Shown here piece after piece: positions 10,341-21,800 of a DNA stretch of 64,000 bases. Position 1 is the stretch's first letter. Every line of letters starts with the position of its first letter. This DNA comes from Cricetomys ansorgei (Eukaryota; Chordata; Mammalia; Rodentia; Nesomyidae). The notes beneath the pieces were generated by a model. That model was not told the origin of the DNA and did no database searches. It was given only the letters and a program-made list of their open reading frames with translations. The position numbers were made by a program, and so were the translations under genes. The DNA lies in assembly GCA_026225945.1 (NCBI GenBank), contig JAMJFZ010004066.1, positions 224,001 to 288,000 on the forward strand. Direction: 5' to 3'.

Positions 10341-10375
10341 TGTGTGTGTGTGTGCGCGCACACGCGCACACACAT
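10341..10375. repeat. TG/CG/CA alternating tract
   Basis: These 35 bases alternate strictly between pyrimidine and purine: a TG run, then CGCGCA, CACGCG and a CA run. The layout is close to self-complementary. Confidence 0.95.
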
Positions 10376-11179
10376 TTCACTTTGATTCCAGGAAGCGATC
10401 CTTGCTTCCTTTTCTCCTGCTGTCTCTGGCTAGTTTAACCTCTCTTCTCTGACCTTTGCCCTGGGGTTCTGGCATCTCAAGCAACCCCCGTGGCTTTAAG
10501 TGGTATCCATCTGTTTCCTCAGTGCGCTGGGCCTGTATCTTTCAGACAGCCTCAATAACTCATATGCCAGTCTTCCCAAGTCCCCTTTCCCTGAAATCAG
10601 GGACAGCACTGTGACTGGCATTGTACACCATGAATTAGTGGCCCAGCCATGAAATGACCTATTTTCTGCCTACCTCTTTGTACACTCACTCTCCAAAAGC
10701 TCCACCAGGGCCAAGCATGACAGGTGCTCCTAGACACTTTCTCAGCATATCCGTGCCCTCGGGCAGGCCAGCTCCTGCCACTGTTAACTCCCAGCTAAAG
10801 TTCCAAACACAAGTGTAGATGTCATCCCTCCTGTGTCTTGTCCAAATTCTGGACTCAATCTGGGACATGGTATATAAGCCATAAAGTTGCTCGTTATAAA
10901 ACAATGAACCAGAATGATGTGTAAAAAAATCTCAGGCCCCAGGCCTAACTTCGAAGTTCCAACTTCTGAATCACCACCGCCCTCCTGTCAAAACCTTCAG
11001 TAATTTAGAGATCTTTCAGCAACCCCAAACCTCATTCTTTTCTTCTTTACCACATGCTGGTTCTAGCTTTGAAGTACAACCAGAATCTAATACTTTGTAC
11101 CTTCTCTGGGGCCACGTGGCTGGACACCCACCCCCGCCCTCATATTGCTCTAGCACTGTGGCTGCGCACCCCACTCCCT

Positions 11180-11460
11180 TGGTCTGTCCTTTACACCACA
11201 GCTAGAGCAGTCTTTAAGTGTGTTATAGTCCTCTTCTGCTCACAATCGTCCTGGAGCCCCTTCACCGAGGGCGAAAGCCAAAACAAATGGTCCACAAGCC
11301 AAACACCGGCCTTCCCCAGAGCCTGTCCAAGCTCTCGCCCTAACCTGCCCTACGACAGTCCTGCATTTTCCTTCACCCCGGGGCTGGTGACCACTTCCCT
11401 CAAGTCCTCGTTCCATTCTGGCTTAGCGAGGACTCTGTCCCAGGCCACCCTCTGAAACTG
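11180..11460 (+). repeat. L2-like ancient LINE remnant
   Basis: The pyrimidine-rich series CTCCTGGAGCCCCTTCACC-like, CTGGTGACCACTTCCCTCAA and CCAGGCCACCCTCTGAAA resembles the 3' part of L2. Divergence is high and a library search would be needed to confirm it. Confidence 0.4.
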
Positions 11461-12974
11461 CACCACCATACCTAGAGGGGCAACAAGAGCATTTTTCTGG
11501 TATTGATGTTCACCATGCAAGAGACTTACTAAAAAGGTTACATTATCTGATGGTTAGCCTCAACCCTTTGCTAAATGTGGTGACTACTGGTGCTCCTCTC
11601 ATAGCCACATCACCTTCTAAATACTACAGAGTTCTCAGTGTCCAAGGGGAATTGGTTCTTGCCTCCTCTCAACCCACCCAAGACCCACGAGGTCTTGAAA
11701 ACAGTACAGTGCATTCACACTCGCCTGTATGTCTTACAGCATGTCTAGAAGATTCCTCATAATTAACCCAGAGTAAATGCAGCTGAAATAACCGTCCTTG
11801 GAATGACAAGGGGGAAAAAATGAAGCCCCCAAACACCAGAGGAGTGTGTCTTCCCTTGACTTTGAGAGCTACACCCGACCTACAAATAGACAGTCAGTGA
11901 GTCTCTGACAAGTGAATCCCAGTTCTTCCCACCGTGGTGCTGAGAGGCAGCTGCGTGGCCGAGGGCGCAGAGAGCTTCAAGTGCTGGGTGGTGGTGCGGC
12001 TGGTGCTTCCTCGGGGTCTCGTTACAGCCACTGGATCCTTACTTACCTTGTCTCATCGCTGTTGGTAAGATTTAAAGGCAGAGGTTTAAACACTGACCTT
12101 CCTCCTTCTGCCCTTGCAGTCTGTGGGGAGGGAGATCTCACAAGAACCTCTGCGGGTGAGTGTTAGAAGCGAAGGGCAATCCACTGCTCAGGCGGTCAGA
12201 CTGCAGGGAGCTGAAACAGGAGCTGCACACACCTTTGCTTTTGCCAGAGTTCACCAAGTGTAACACTGCCTGGCTGTAACAAAAATCTTCCAAACCAGTC
12301 TCCACTTTTACCCCTATCTGGATCCATGATTATAACAAATTTCTTTCTATACAAAAGTCCCCCCTCCGCCCTACTGTCAAGCCATCCCCGAGCCACCCAA
12401 GCCCTAAGACCCAAGCCCCTTGGCCACTTTTCTGTCCTGTATTTTCTTCACAGAAATTCTTCACAGAAATTTCAAACATACAGGAAGAGAAAAAAAGTCA
12501 ACAATAAATGCTATTCGGCTCAACAAATGCTAATAATATGCACAATTTATCCTTGTGGAGTATTTTTGGAGAAACTGGGAAGAGTCTCTCTCCTGCACGC
12601 GGCAAACTGGACACTGAGACATACTTAGCCACAGGGTGCAGCTCAAGCAGAAGAGTGCACAGCTAGCTCCTTTGAAGCCCTGGGCTCCTTCCCCAAAGGG
12701 GGGCTAGCTCCATGCTGTCCCGTCCTGTCAGAGAAGTAGTCTGTTACACATTCTATACCTTCCAAATCCTCATACCTGTAAGTCTTAGTCTCAGCACAGA
12801 CCCAAGGATACAGGAGACACACACTCAACAAATAACTGATCAAATCTGCTACAGTTTTTCACCCAAGGGCAGAAATCCTTCAAAATACATAGGTAATAAT
12901 CTTCAAAAACCCAGTCAAGACCAATACCACTGTGCGTTATGAACTGGTAACAATGGTAACAGAACAAAGACAGG

Positions 12975-15696
12975 TTTATCTCTGTAATTCTTTATTAAAA
13001 AATACTGCTATACACATAGAGACTGAAAATAGGGTTAAACATGAGCAACAGATACTGGGTTGTGATGTCAGAACTTAACATACTGGTGTTTTTTTAGGGA
13101 CAATGTTGACATCCAAATGACAGAACCAATGTCAAAGCAAAATACAAGGGTACCCTCGAAGGTATTTGCAGTGAAGTAAATACCACTGACAGGATCTGAG
13201 ATAGGCACAGACAGCTGAGGCGAGCAACACGACATGATTTCCAGGGCTGTCCTTTCCGTGCTCTGTCTGTCATAAAAGGAAGTTTCGGGGAGTTCACATC
13301 CTTCATTCAATACTCTCAGAGAGTAAAGTCTTCCTATGGACTAACTAGTAGCTTTCAGACAATCTCCTAAATGGGTTTACACTGTAGAAAAGAGGGCTCC
13401 CTAAAAAAAAAAAAAAAAATTAAAAAAAAATTCCCCAAACCAAAAAACAATAAAAAAAAAAAAAAAAGCAGAACTCAAGAGTTCTTTTGAAAACCATCCC
13501 CAATAAAAACAAAATGAAAAATAAATATCAAACACAGCTAAAAAAGAAATAGGCATTCCCTGACACCAACTGCTTTCTGGCTGACAGTATTTACTCATGA
13601 AAACGTTCAGCTGACTACCTTTCATACCCAGACCAAGTCCTGAGGTCACTAGGGGCTGAAGCAAGCTAGCATTTACGATGCAGACATTCTTGGGTTTGCG
13701 ATGTGAACCTGCCTTGCAGAGGGAAGTTTGCTGGTCTGTGCAGAACGAGAGATACAAGCCCTATTTTACCCCTGCCCTTCTTCAGCATTCACGTAACATT
13801 GGTCCACAAATGAAAATTTTCAAAAAGTTCTCAGGCCCCCAAACTAAAATAGATGATCCCCTTTCATTTTCAAAGAAAACAATATTGGAAAAAATCTCCA
13901 GCCCGCTTATAAATTAAGCATTTCATATTTCTTCTAGAATACAAGTAGTTCTTTTTTGTACAAAAGAATTACAATATGATTTGTCAAAAAACATATAAAA
14001 AGACAGCTGCTCTTCCTCAAATACATGAGCTAATGATAAAGACTTCTGTGTGTTACATCGAAAGTTCTTGTTCCTTTTAAATAAAAAGAACATCATGGTG
14101 GCAAATGCTCATTATCCTTTGAATATTGAACATTATGTTCTTTTAAAATCCATCCAGATCAAATGCAATAATTGATTTTCTCATTAACAACTGATGCTAC
14201 CACTTGTGGATGCAGACGTGCTTGTTAAACGTGTGAAGTATGTCTCTAATCTTCAAAGCTTTCGGTGAAGAGAGGTGCTTTTTCTTGATGCAAATCTCAA
14301 GGCAGAGAAAAATCATTTTAAAGCTTATAAAAAGTGGACAGAGAAATGCTAAAAACTTCTCTGAAATATACAAATATGTATGCTTGTTAAAAATGAAGAC
14401 AGTAACATCAGTTGCAAGTGCTTGGGAGTCTGTCCTCACCTTCTGAGTTCCCACATTTCTCTTCCTAGTCACGTGGTGCACACCGGTGCTAGCTGAGCAC
14501 TCAGTGCCAGGAAGAAGACGAAGTCTTCATGGTAGTTGTTTAGGAGAAAATCCCTATGTATTTGGCAGTCTTCAATATCGAAGTGACCACAAATCCCACG
14601 AATACTCAAGTTTGGCGACAACTGCATGTCCAAATAGTAAGAAAATTCCAAGGAGGAAAACTGCAAACTTTTGCGATGGGCTTCTCAGGATGATCCTGCA
14701 GAGTGAGTTTTATCAAAAGTCCTGTTACTTTGGGTTAAGCAGTGAGTGCAAAGGCACAGCAGAGAAGTGTCCCTCCAGAGTTAGGCTGCAAAGCATCAGA
14801 CCACTGCTGTGCTCAGTTCACCTTCTCAACAGTGTCTCTGAGTCTGTATCCAGTGTAAAGTACCATTATAAAGCTGTAGTTCAAAGACAAAAAAAGCAAA
14901 CTGGAAAGACCCTAAAGTAATAATAACTCCTCAACTTTAGGCCTTCAACACAATTTCATTTTTGCTATTAAAAACTGCATCAATGTAAGTGTATCTGACT
15001 GGCAGGCAGACGCCTCTCTGAAGAAGGCTCTGGATGGACCTGGGGAAGAGCAGCCCCTGCTCCATCAGTTACCGTTCCAATCGCTACCTGGAAAGGATTT
15101 AAATCAACAAATAGGGGAATTCATATCTGACAACTCACTGATCTCTCTCTGTGTGTTCTTAAACACAACCCAAGCCTCAATTTGAGTTAATGGTGGGTGG
15201 CATAAAAAGCCAGCATACGATACTCATTAGGACTATGCACTACACCACATTTCTATGACTATTGACCTGGCCCACACCCCAAGAGCAAATTCTGCAGGTC
15301 TCAGAGGCAAAAAGCTGCCCCTTTTTTTGTTTCCCAATGTCCTCGCAAATAGTTCCCTTAGTAAGTATACAATGTGGCAAGAGGTCAAAGATCAGAAAAA
15401 AAGTCTTTAAAAAATTAAAATTAGTGCATACACAAGTGGGAAAACAGAAACAGGAGCATCATTCACCAAATGGTGACCTTAATCTGGTATAAATTTTTCA
15501 GAGGCCTGTGGCAGCCAGAGTGCGTAGAAAGTGAGACATTCTTCCTCTCAAGTAACAGTGCACCTGACCCAAGTGCGAGAAGCTTCACTCCTTCCTGCTC
15601 ATTCCCCTGGTGGCAGGAGATAGAGGCAGTTCAGCCATAGTGCAACTGGCTATAGCTCGGTCCTTTACCATGCCCTGTGGACATTTTTAGCAAATA
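12975..15696 (-). other. Pan3: Pan3 3' untranslated region
   Basis: This transcribed non-coding sequence follows the Pan3 stop (15697-15699) and ends near the reverse-strand AATAAA at 12991-12996. About 2.7 kb fits the long PAN3 3' UTR. I see no SINE in it, which fits purifying selection and contrasts with the repeat-packed spacer next door. Between 13403 and 13467 it holds three A-runs on the + strand, read as U17, U9 and U16 tracts in the mRNA. The open frames here, such as 14486-14920, are chance frames in UTR. Confidence 0.8.
12991..12996 (-). promoter_or_regulatory. Pan3: Pan3 polyadenylation signal
   Basis: TTTATT on the + strand is AATAAA on the Pan3 strand. It is followed downstream by a GT/T-rich stretch (reverse of about 12945-12980). 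It is the only good AATAAA I noticed on this strand in the UTR. Confidence 0.7.
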
Positions 15697-15837
15697 CTAC
15701 AACTGACCATTTGCAGCCGCAATTAGTTCTTGAAAGGTGTTTTCAAAACAGCGTTTTAGGTCACTGTACGTCACCACCAGCACGCTCTTCTCATCTCTGG
15801 AAATTAGGCTTATTTTTTCTGGCACACCAGCATCTAG
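15697..15837 (-). CDS. Pan3: Pan3 last coding exon (knob end)
   Basis: It encodes 46 residues from [10 protein letters not shown] to [10 protein letters not shown], then TAG. The acceptor is ...CTCTTTCAG and the phase is 0. It forms the C-terminal half of the knob domain that contacts PAN2. Confidence 0.98.
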   Translation of the reverse strand, partial: LDAGVPEKISLISRDEKSVLVVTYSDLKRCFENTFQELIAAANGQL

Positions 15838-18800
15838 CTGAAAGAGGTAAGGTATAAAAAAAATATGCAGTTCATAATGTGAGGAAAAAAGTTGATCTAG
15901 TCTTATTAATCTAATTTTAGGACAGTATTTCTGACAATGATAAATGGAATACTTAAAAGTATCTCTGTCACATTCCTTTCAGATTTCCATAAACAACTTA
16001 CATCATGGGTCAAAATGTATAACATTTCAACTCAAAGGTTTCTTTTCAAAGGATTATTGCCTTGTTACTTCTGCCTGCCCTAGTATTTAAAATGTGTTTG
16101 ATTACTATCTTCTGTCAACTTGGCACTTCTTAATTATTTGCCCAATAGTTTCTATTTTGTATATTATGAATATCAGTGCAGAAAAGAAAGCACTAAGTGT
16201 GTATTCTTTGGGAGAAAGACTTCAGGGTACCATCAAATTTGAGTATGAATGCCTTCATAGCTTGGCATCCACAGCCAAACTGCTGTGTCAATTAGATGTC
16301 ACTTGTAAGTTTTAACAATCTCTGTGTCAAATAAGTACCTTCCTATTTTGCCATTTTATTTTTTAAAACATTTCAAAACGTTTCTCACCCATGTATTTCT
16401 GGAGCCTCCTCTACAGGCACCAGTTTATGATCTTTGTCCACCCACTCCAGCTACCAGGGCTTGGCAGTGGTATTTATAATATGGTTTCCATTAGATTTTT
16501 TAGTTTCTTCTTTCAGTAATCCACTAATTGATTCATTAAAACTGGTTTAAATTTCACTGGAGGATTAAAACTTTTAAATGTTTAACCCAACAATTTCTGT
16601 CATCATTTTCATAAAAATGACCTTTTGCAGGGTCTTAGGTTTAAATCCATATGGTCAGTCTCCCTTTTTACTGTACTTTTTAATTTACTATTTTATGATA
16701 TAATTTTCTTCAATACTTTCTTACCATTCAAATGTTATTAGATAATCTTCTCAAGATAATTGTCTGTAGCTCAGTACAAGTTCCACTGTCAAAATCTACA
16801 CACATTTTTATATAGTTTCAATTGCTGGGTGCTGACACTAACAACACCAGGTTATTATATCTGTTAGAATTATTTTCTACTTACTGCTCCCCAAATGTTT
16901 TCCCTTTAAGAGAAGTTAAAGAAAGATGGGAGGTAATCACCATGAACTAGATAATGGCACAGGGTGCTGTGCTGTTGACAGCACCCTCTTAAGAATTCAA
17001 AGCAGCACTTGGCAACACAGCTTTCCCTGCAGGACTACTGCACGGGAATTAGTACGGTTCAACCATGCATTGTTCACCTATTGGGTATTTTTTCTGTTAC
17101 TTGAAATGTAGGGACGGGAGGTCAAGGCAGTATATATTTCCACAGAGAGCTGAGGGGAGCAGCACACACTCTCAGTCACATACATCGTCTTTGCTTTAGC
17201 TTTTTTTCTCCTCTCATTTTTTTTTTTTCCTTCTGGTTTTTGAGACAGGGTTTCTCTGTGTAGCCCGGGCTGTCTTGGAACTAGCTCTGTAGGTCAGGCT
17301 GGCTGAAACTCAGAAATTCATCTGCCTCTGCCTCCCTAGCACTGGGATTCAAGGTGTGCGCCACCAGTGCCTGGCTCTTCTCTCACTTTTTAAAAATAGA
17401 AGGCTGTGGAACAAACAGATCTGGCCTCTGACCATCGTTCTGCCAGCACAGCATTTAATCATAAGCTTATGTAAAGACATGATTTGCTCCAGAACACACC
17501 TTCCAAGTGTGTGTGCCAAGATGCATGCTGTGGAGGTCAGAGGACAACCTGGGGTGTCAGTCCTTTCCTTCCCCTTAGTTTGAAACAGAGCCTTTTTTAC
17601 TATATGCACATGAGTGTCTACACATATGCAAATGCACGTGCATGCATGCAGTCACACCACGCAGTTTTTCCTACTCAGCAAGACAAAATGACATGTCAAC
17701 AAAACAAAGTATGAAAGAGGGAGCACAGTCATTTTGTGGTGCTTTACTACAGTAGATTCACAATGAAAAACTAAACGCTCCTTCTCTTGGTTCCTGAGTG
17801 CTGGGATTGAAGGTGTGAGCCACCATGCCCAGCCCAAATTAAAAAAAAAAAAAGAAAAGAAAAAAAAGAAAAAAAATAAGCAAAAAACAACCAGCAAGGA
17901 ACAACAACAATGACAACAAAAAAGTTAGAAGATGTCCTGCCTTAAATCCCTCACAGACTCAGCGGGGTGCCCCGTCTTCTCCAGTCTCCCAGCACTTGCA
18001 CATACTACACCTCTCCAAGTTGTAATAACTACCACTGTGATCTTAAAAATCCAGTTACAAGGTGGATGAGACGCTCAGGGGATGAAGGTGCTTGCCAAGG
18101 TGGGTCAAGCCCGACCCAGCTGGGAAAAGGGCAGAACGAGCCCCAAGGTGCCCTCTGACCCGGAGTGTGCACGGGGGCGTGCACACACACTTACACACAC
18201 ATGATGGTATTTTTAAAAAATCTATTAAAAAATGTTTTTCCTTGCAAATTACCTTGTTAAGACAAGAAATGATGTGACTGAGGTCAATCCAGGGAGCACC
18301 TGCTTCTGTCACCTGATGAAAAAGATGGTCCCTAAAGAGTTTCAACAGGTAACGGTCTCCAGTCTCTGACCACGTCGGATCCTTCTGAAACCTGGGGAGT
18401 TAATATTTGATCTCAGCAACTCACTCAAATGCAATATGGCTGTATTTTTCAGACTCAAGATCAACCCAATTTCCCCTAGTAAATAAAGAACTGGAGGGGG
18501 GGTTCTTGTAAAGTGCTTAAAAAAATCTCAACCAACACAAGAGTGTATAAATCACACTTCTCAACATTCAGTTCATGGGACAATTACTCCTTATACACTA
18601 CTCAGTCTTTACAATTAGGTAAGAAGGAAAAAGAGAAAAAAGAAAACCATGTCTTTGGACGTCTCTGGGCCAAGGCCTAAGGAAATCTTTCCGCCCTTCC
18701 GTGCTGCATGCTACAGAGACACCGAGAAGTTTTCACTTTAACCAAGGAACATAAAGAGGGCATATTTAGGAAAAACAAGAACTTGAGAAGGTGAGCCATG

Positions 18801-21800
18801 AGGACTGGAGAACCAGAGACCGCTGGTGGTTCTCAGCAAGCTGAGGAGCCTACAGTCTAGTAGGAAACCCGTCACTGCAGAGAACAAGCCGCCCAGGTGT
18901 GCGCATGAGGACAGTGAAAATCAGGTGCTGAAGGGAGGGCGGGCCACCAGGTGATTCGGTACAGAGAGAAAGGAACAGAGCAGAAGAGTCGCATGTTCTG
19001 AAGTACACGGGAGGATGAATGGAAAAGCTAAAACAGCGAAGGCTTCAGAAACTGGTTCAACATACATCCTCTTACTCAGGAAGGTCATGAGAGACAATTC
19101 TACCTGAGACTCTTAATTTTGAAAAGTCAAGTGGGGTTACTTTTGCAGAAGACCTGGGTTCAATTCACATCGTGACTCACAATTGACGCTAACTCTAGTT
19201 CCAGAGTCTCTAATGCCACAATTTGCCTCTTCGGACATCAGGAATGCATGTAGTGCATGATAAACATGCAGGTAAAATACCCATATGTATAAAATAAAAA
19301 TCAATCTTTAAAAAAAAAAAAAAAAAACAGGTAAGTTTTAATCCCACAGGAGAACAGAAATCCCCCAAGCAGTGGTATACACCTGTCACATACCTCTATG
19401 AGATTCTGAGGTGTAACTTATACTGTAGTCACAACTGCGACTCTGTCCGGCCTGTCTCAACAATTTCAAAGTACAGACAACAACTCTGTATGGTAACTCC
19501 AACTTAAAAGCAACCCTAAGTCAAGCTAGGACACTATAAAATGATGATGTCATTCCATTATCAATATGGCATCTATAAAAATACATTTTTGGTCGTGCGG
19601 CAGTGGCACACACCTTTAATCCCAGCACTTGAGAAGCAGAGGCAGGCGGATCTCTGTGAGTTCAAGCCCAGCCTGATCTACAGAAAGGACAGCCAGAGTT
19701 ATGACAGAGAAACCCTATCTTGAAAACCAACAATAACAAAACAAACAGTTTTCATAGAAAAGAACTGATGAGATGAGGCTTCCTACAGGAGACAGCACTG
19801 GTTACCGCCTTTCCTTATCTGCACACCACAGCGGACTTCTAATATCGTGTGTAAGTTCACAGCCACATCTGGGCTGTGGCTTGAAACAGTTTAAAGGCTA
19901 GCAGTCCCCCTTCTCCAAGTAAAAACAGTAAGAAGGCAGTCTACTCATTCCTTATACAAATTAGCACCCTTGGTTTTAAAACATGCTGTAAATACTGTAA
20001 ACCCTTACTCCGGCCTCTCGTTGATTGTTCCCAATTTTGCTAGAAGCCTAAACAGTCTTCCATTTTGAACCTCCTATAAAACATTGTAAAAAGAGGGAGA
20101 ATGTTAACGTTCCAGCTAACTGAATATAAACACAAGTTTTTAAAATGGCACTCTATCCTCTCAACACTTAGAGCTCGTCTCTTAAACATAAGCCTATTCG
20201 TGCATAGTAGTACTCAAGGAGATTATGCAGCTGATCAATTCTAGGAATTATTTAACATACATTAAACAAAGCCAAGGTTTTAGACACACATTATAGCAAA
20301 GTCATGAATGATGAAAACTAAACACAAGCATTCCAGTCCCAGCCAGCTGGCACAGTGGGTGCTGTATCGTATACCAGTCTAGAGCAGCTCGTAGCAGACT
20401 CTCTACCTTAGCAAGGTCTTCCTCGATGACATCATTTCTCATCTGAGCAGCATCCAATTGAGTATAAAACCGAGCACCAATCATGGGCATGATATCATTC
20501 ACACTCCGCATCCTGTTTTGGTCAGTCAACAAGTACCTACACCAAGACAGACAAGTCTAGTCAACGGTCAGCTTGAGTTAAGGACAACACAGCCACAGGC
20601 ACACAGATGCTGCTGTCACTACAATCTGGAGTTCACAATTTGAAAATATATTTTTCATGCAAATTAATTTTGGTCTGAAACTTCAGTGTTATTTCTCTTC
20701 CTTGGAACATCGTAACAGTGCAGCCGTCTCTCCTCTATGTGTTCAAGGCCATAGATGCGAGGTGAGTACAAGAGGACCACACTAACCCATTTCCACCCTC
20801 AAGCCCTGTGTTTCAACAGTGCTACATGAAATGACTGAAGAAGTCTGAGGGTGTGATGAAACCCTGGAAGGCTGAGGGATGGAGAAGTTTTTCCTCCTGT
20901 TCTTCAAAGACAACCTGCTGCTGTTTCTGAGACAGGGTTTTGCTGTGTTGCCCAAGCTAGCTTTAAACTCCCGGGCTCAGGTGAGCAACTTGCCTTACTC
21001 TTTGAGAAGCTGGGACCACAAGCACACGCCACAACACCTAACCACAAATATTTTTTTCAGTATAAAAATGGATCTTAAGTTGCACAAAACTGAATTATCC
21101 CCAAAGAAACTTGTCTTCTGCTCCATGACCTCACGTCACCCACCATTTCTTAGAAATTTCTATAGACTAAGAGAGCAGAAGGGACCAGTTCGTTTCTTTT
21201 TCGATCATCACTGAGGCAGAAAAACATTGCTATTTTAAGAGCTGCTTGCAGAGTACAATGGCTGTCAATCGCCTGGCCACTTCTTACTCTACAGATAAGT
21301 TCTTCCCTCAGCTTCTTTCAACTGTGCTTTCATTCAGGAAAACTGTCTTCTCAGCCTTGTGACTGCCTGCAAACAGCTCCCTTGCCTTTATGTTTAGCAT
21401 CTTTTCTTTCCCTTTCTACTTTAGTTATGTGTACACGTGTGGTGGTCGGGCATGACACGAGTGCAGACGCACACAGAGATCACAGGAGGGATCTGATCCT
21501 TGGAATGGCAGTTACCAGCAGTTTTGAGCCTCTGGGAGCTTAACTTAGGGGCTCTGCAAGGTAGTACACCCTGGAGAGATAGTGAGCCATCTCTCCAGCC
21601 CCTTAAATGTCTTTTGTGTAAATCTTATTAAAGTATTCTCAGATTTTGGCATATTGTAAGTATTCTTTTGATGAGTACATGGATGACTCTAACCACCCCG
21701 ATTATATTGGTTATCTGCTGTGACCACTGATGTTTACATTTACCTAATTATGCTGAAAGCTATCACCAGCCATGTGACAAGTTACTCTATCTAATAATGA

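Larger units (their letters stand above)
4886..12974. other. Flt1-Pan3 intergenic spacer
   Basis: About 8.1 kb lies between the two convergent 3' ends. It is largely built of mobile-element remnants: LTR-like pieces at 5129-5790, 8471-8836 and 9212-9957; B1, B2, B4 and ID SINEs; a MIR; an L2-like stretch near 11180-11460; and CA or TG/CG tracts. Roughly 5800-6800, 7240-7700, 10380-11050 and 11460-12970 show no repeat or gene that I can recognise. There is no CpG island or promoter-like region, as expected for a tail-to-tail junction. Confidence 0.75.
15838..18252 (-). other. Pan3: Pan3 intron
   Basis: It holds a reversed B1 (about 17218-17376), B3-like remnants near 17500-17600 and 18045-18215, a B1 scrap with an A-rich tail (17785-17900), and otherwise AT-rich sequence (15840-17200) in which I recognise nothing. 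Confidence 0.75.
18392..20008 (-). other. Pan3: Pan3 intron
   Basis: It contains a 5'-truncated B2 at about 19132-19327 and a nearly complete B1 at about 19591-19740. The remaining parts, about 18400-19130 and 19745-20008, show nothing I recognise. Confidence 0.75.

Noticed and set aside
11054..11455. 133-codon open frame in the spacer
   Set aside because: Its right part looks like an old L2 remnant, and no gene structure surrounds it.
14486..14920. 144-codon open frame opposite the Pan3 3' UTR
   Set aside because: It is on the strand opposite the UTR, without homology or codon signal. UTR conservation is the simpler reason for its low repeat content.
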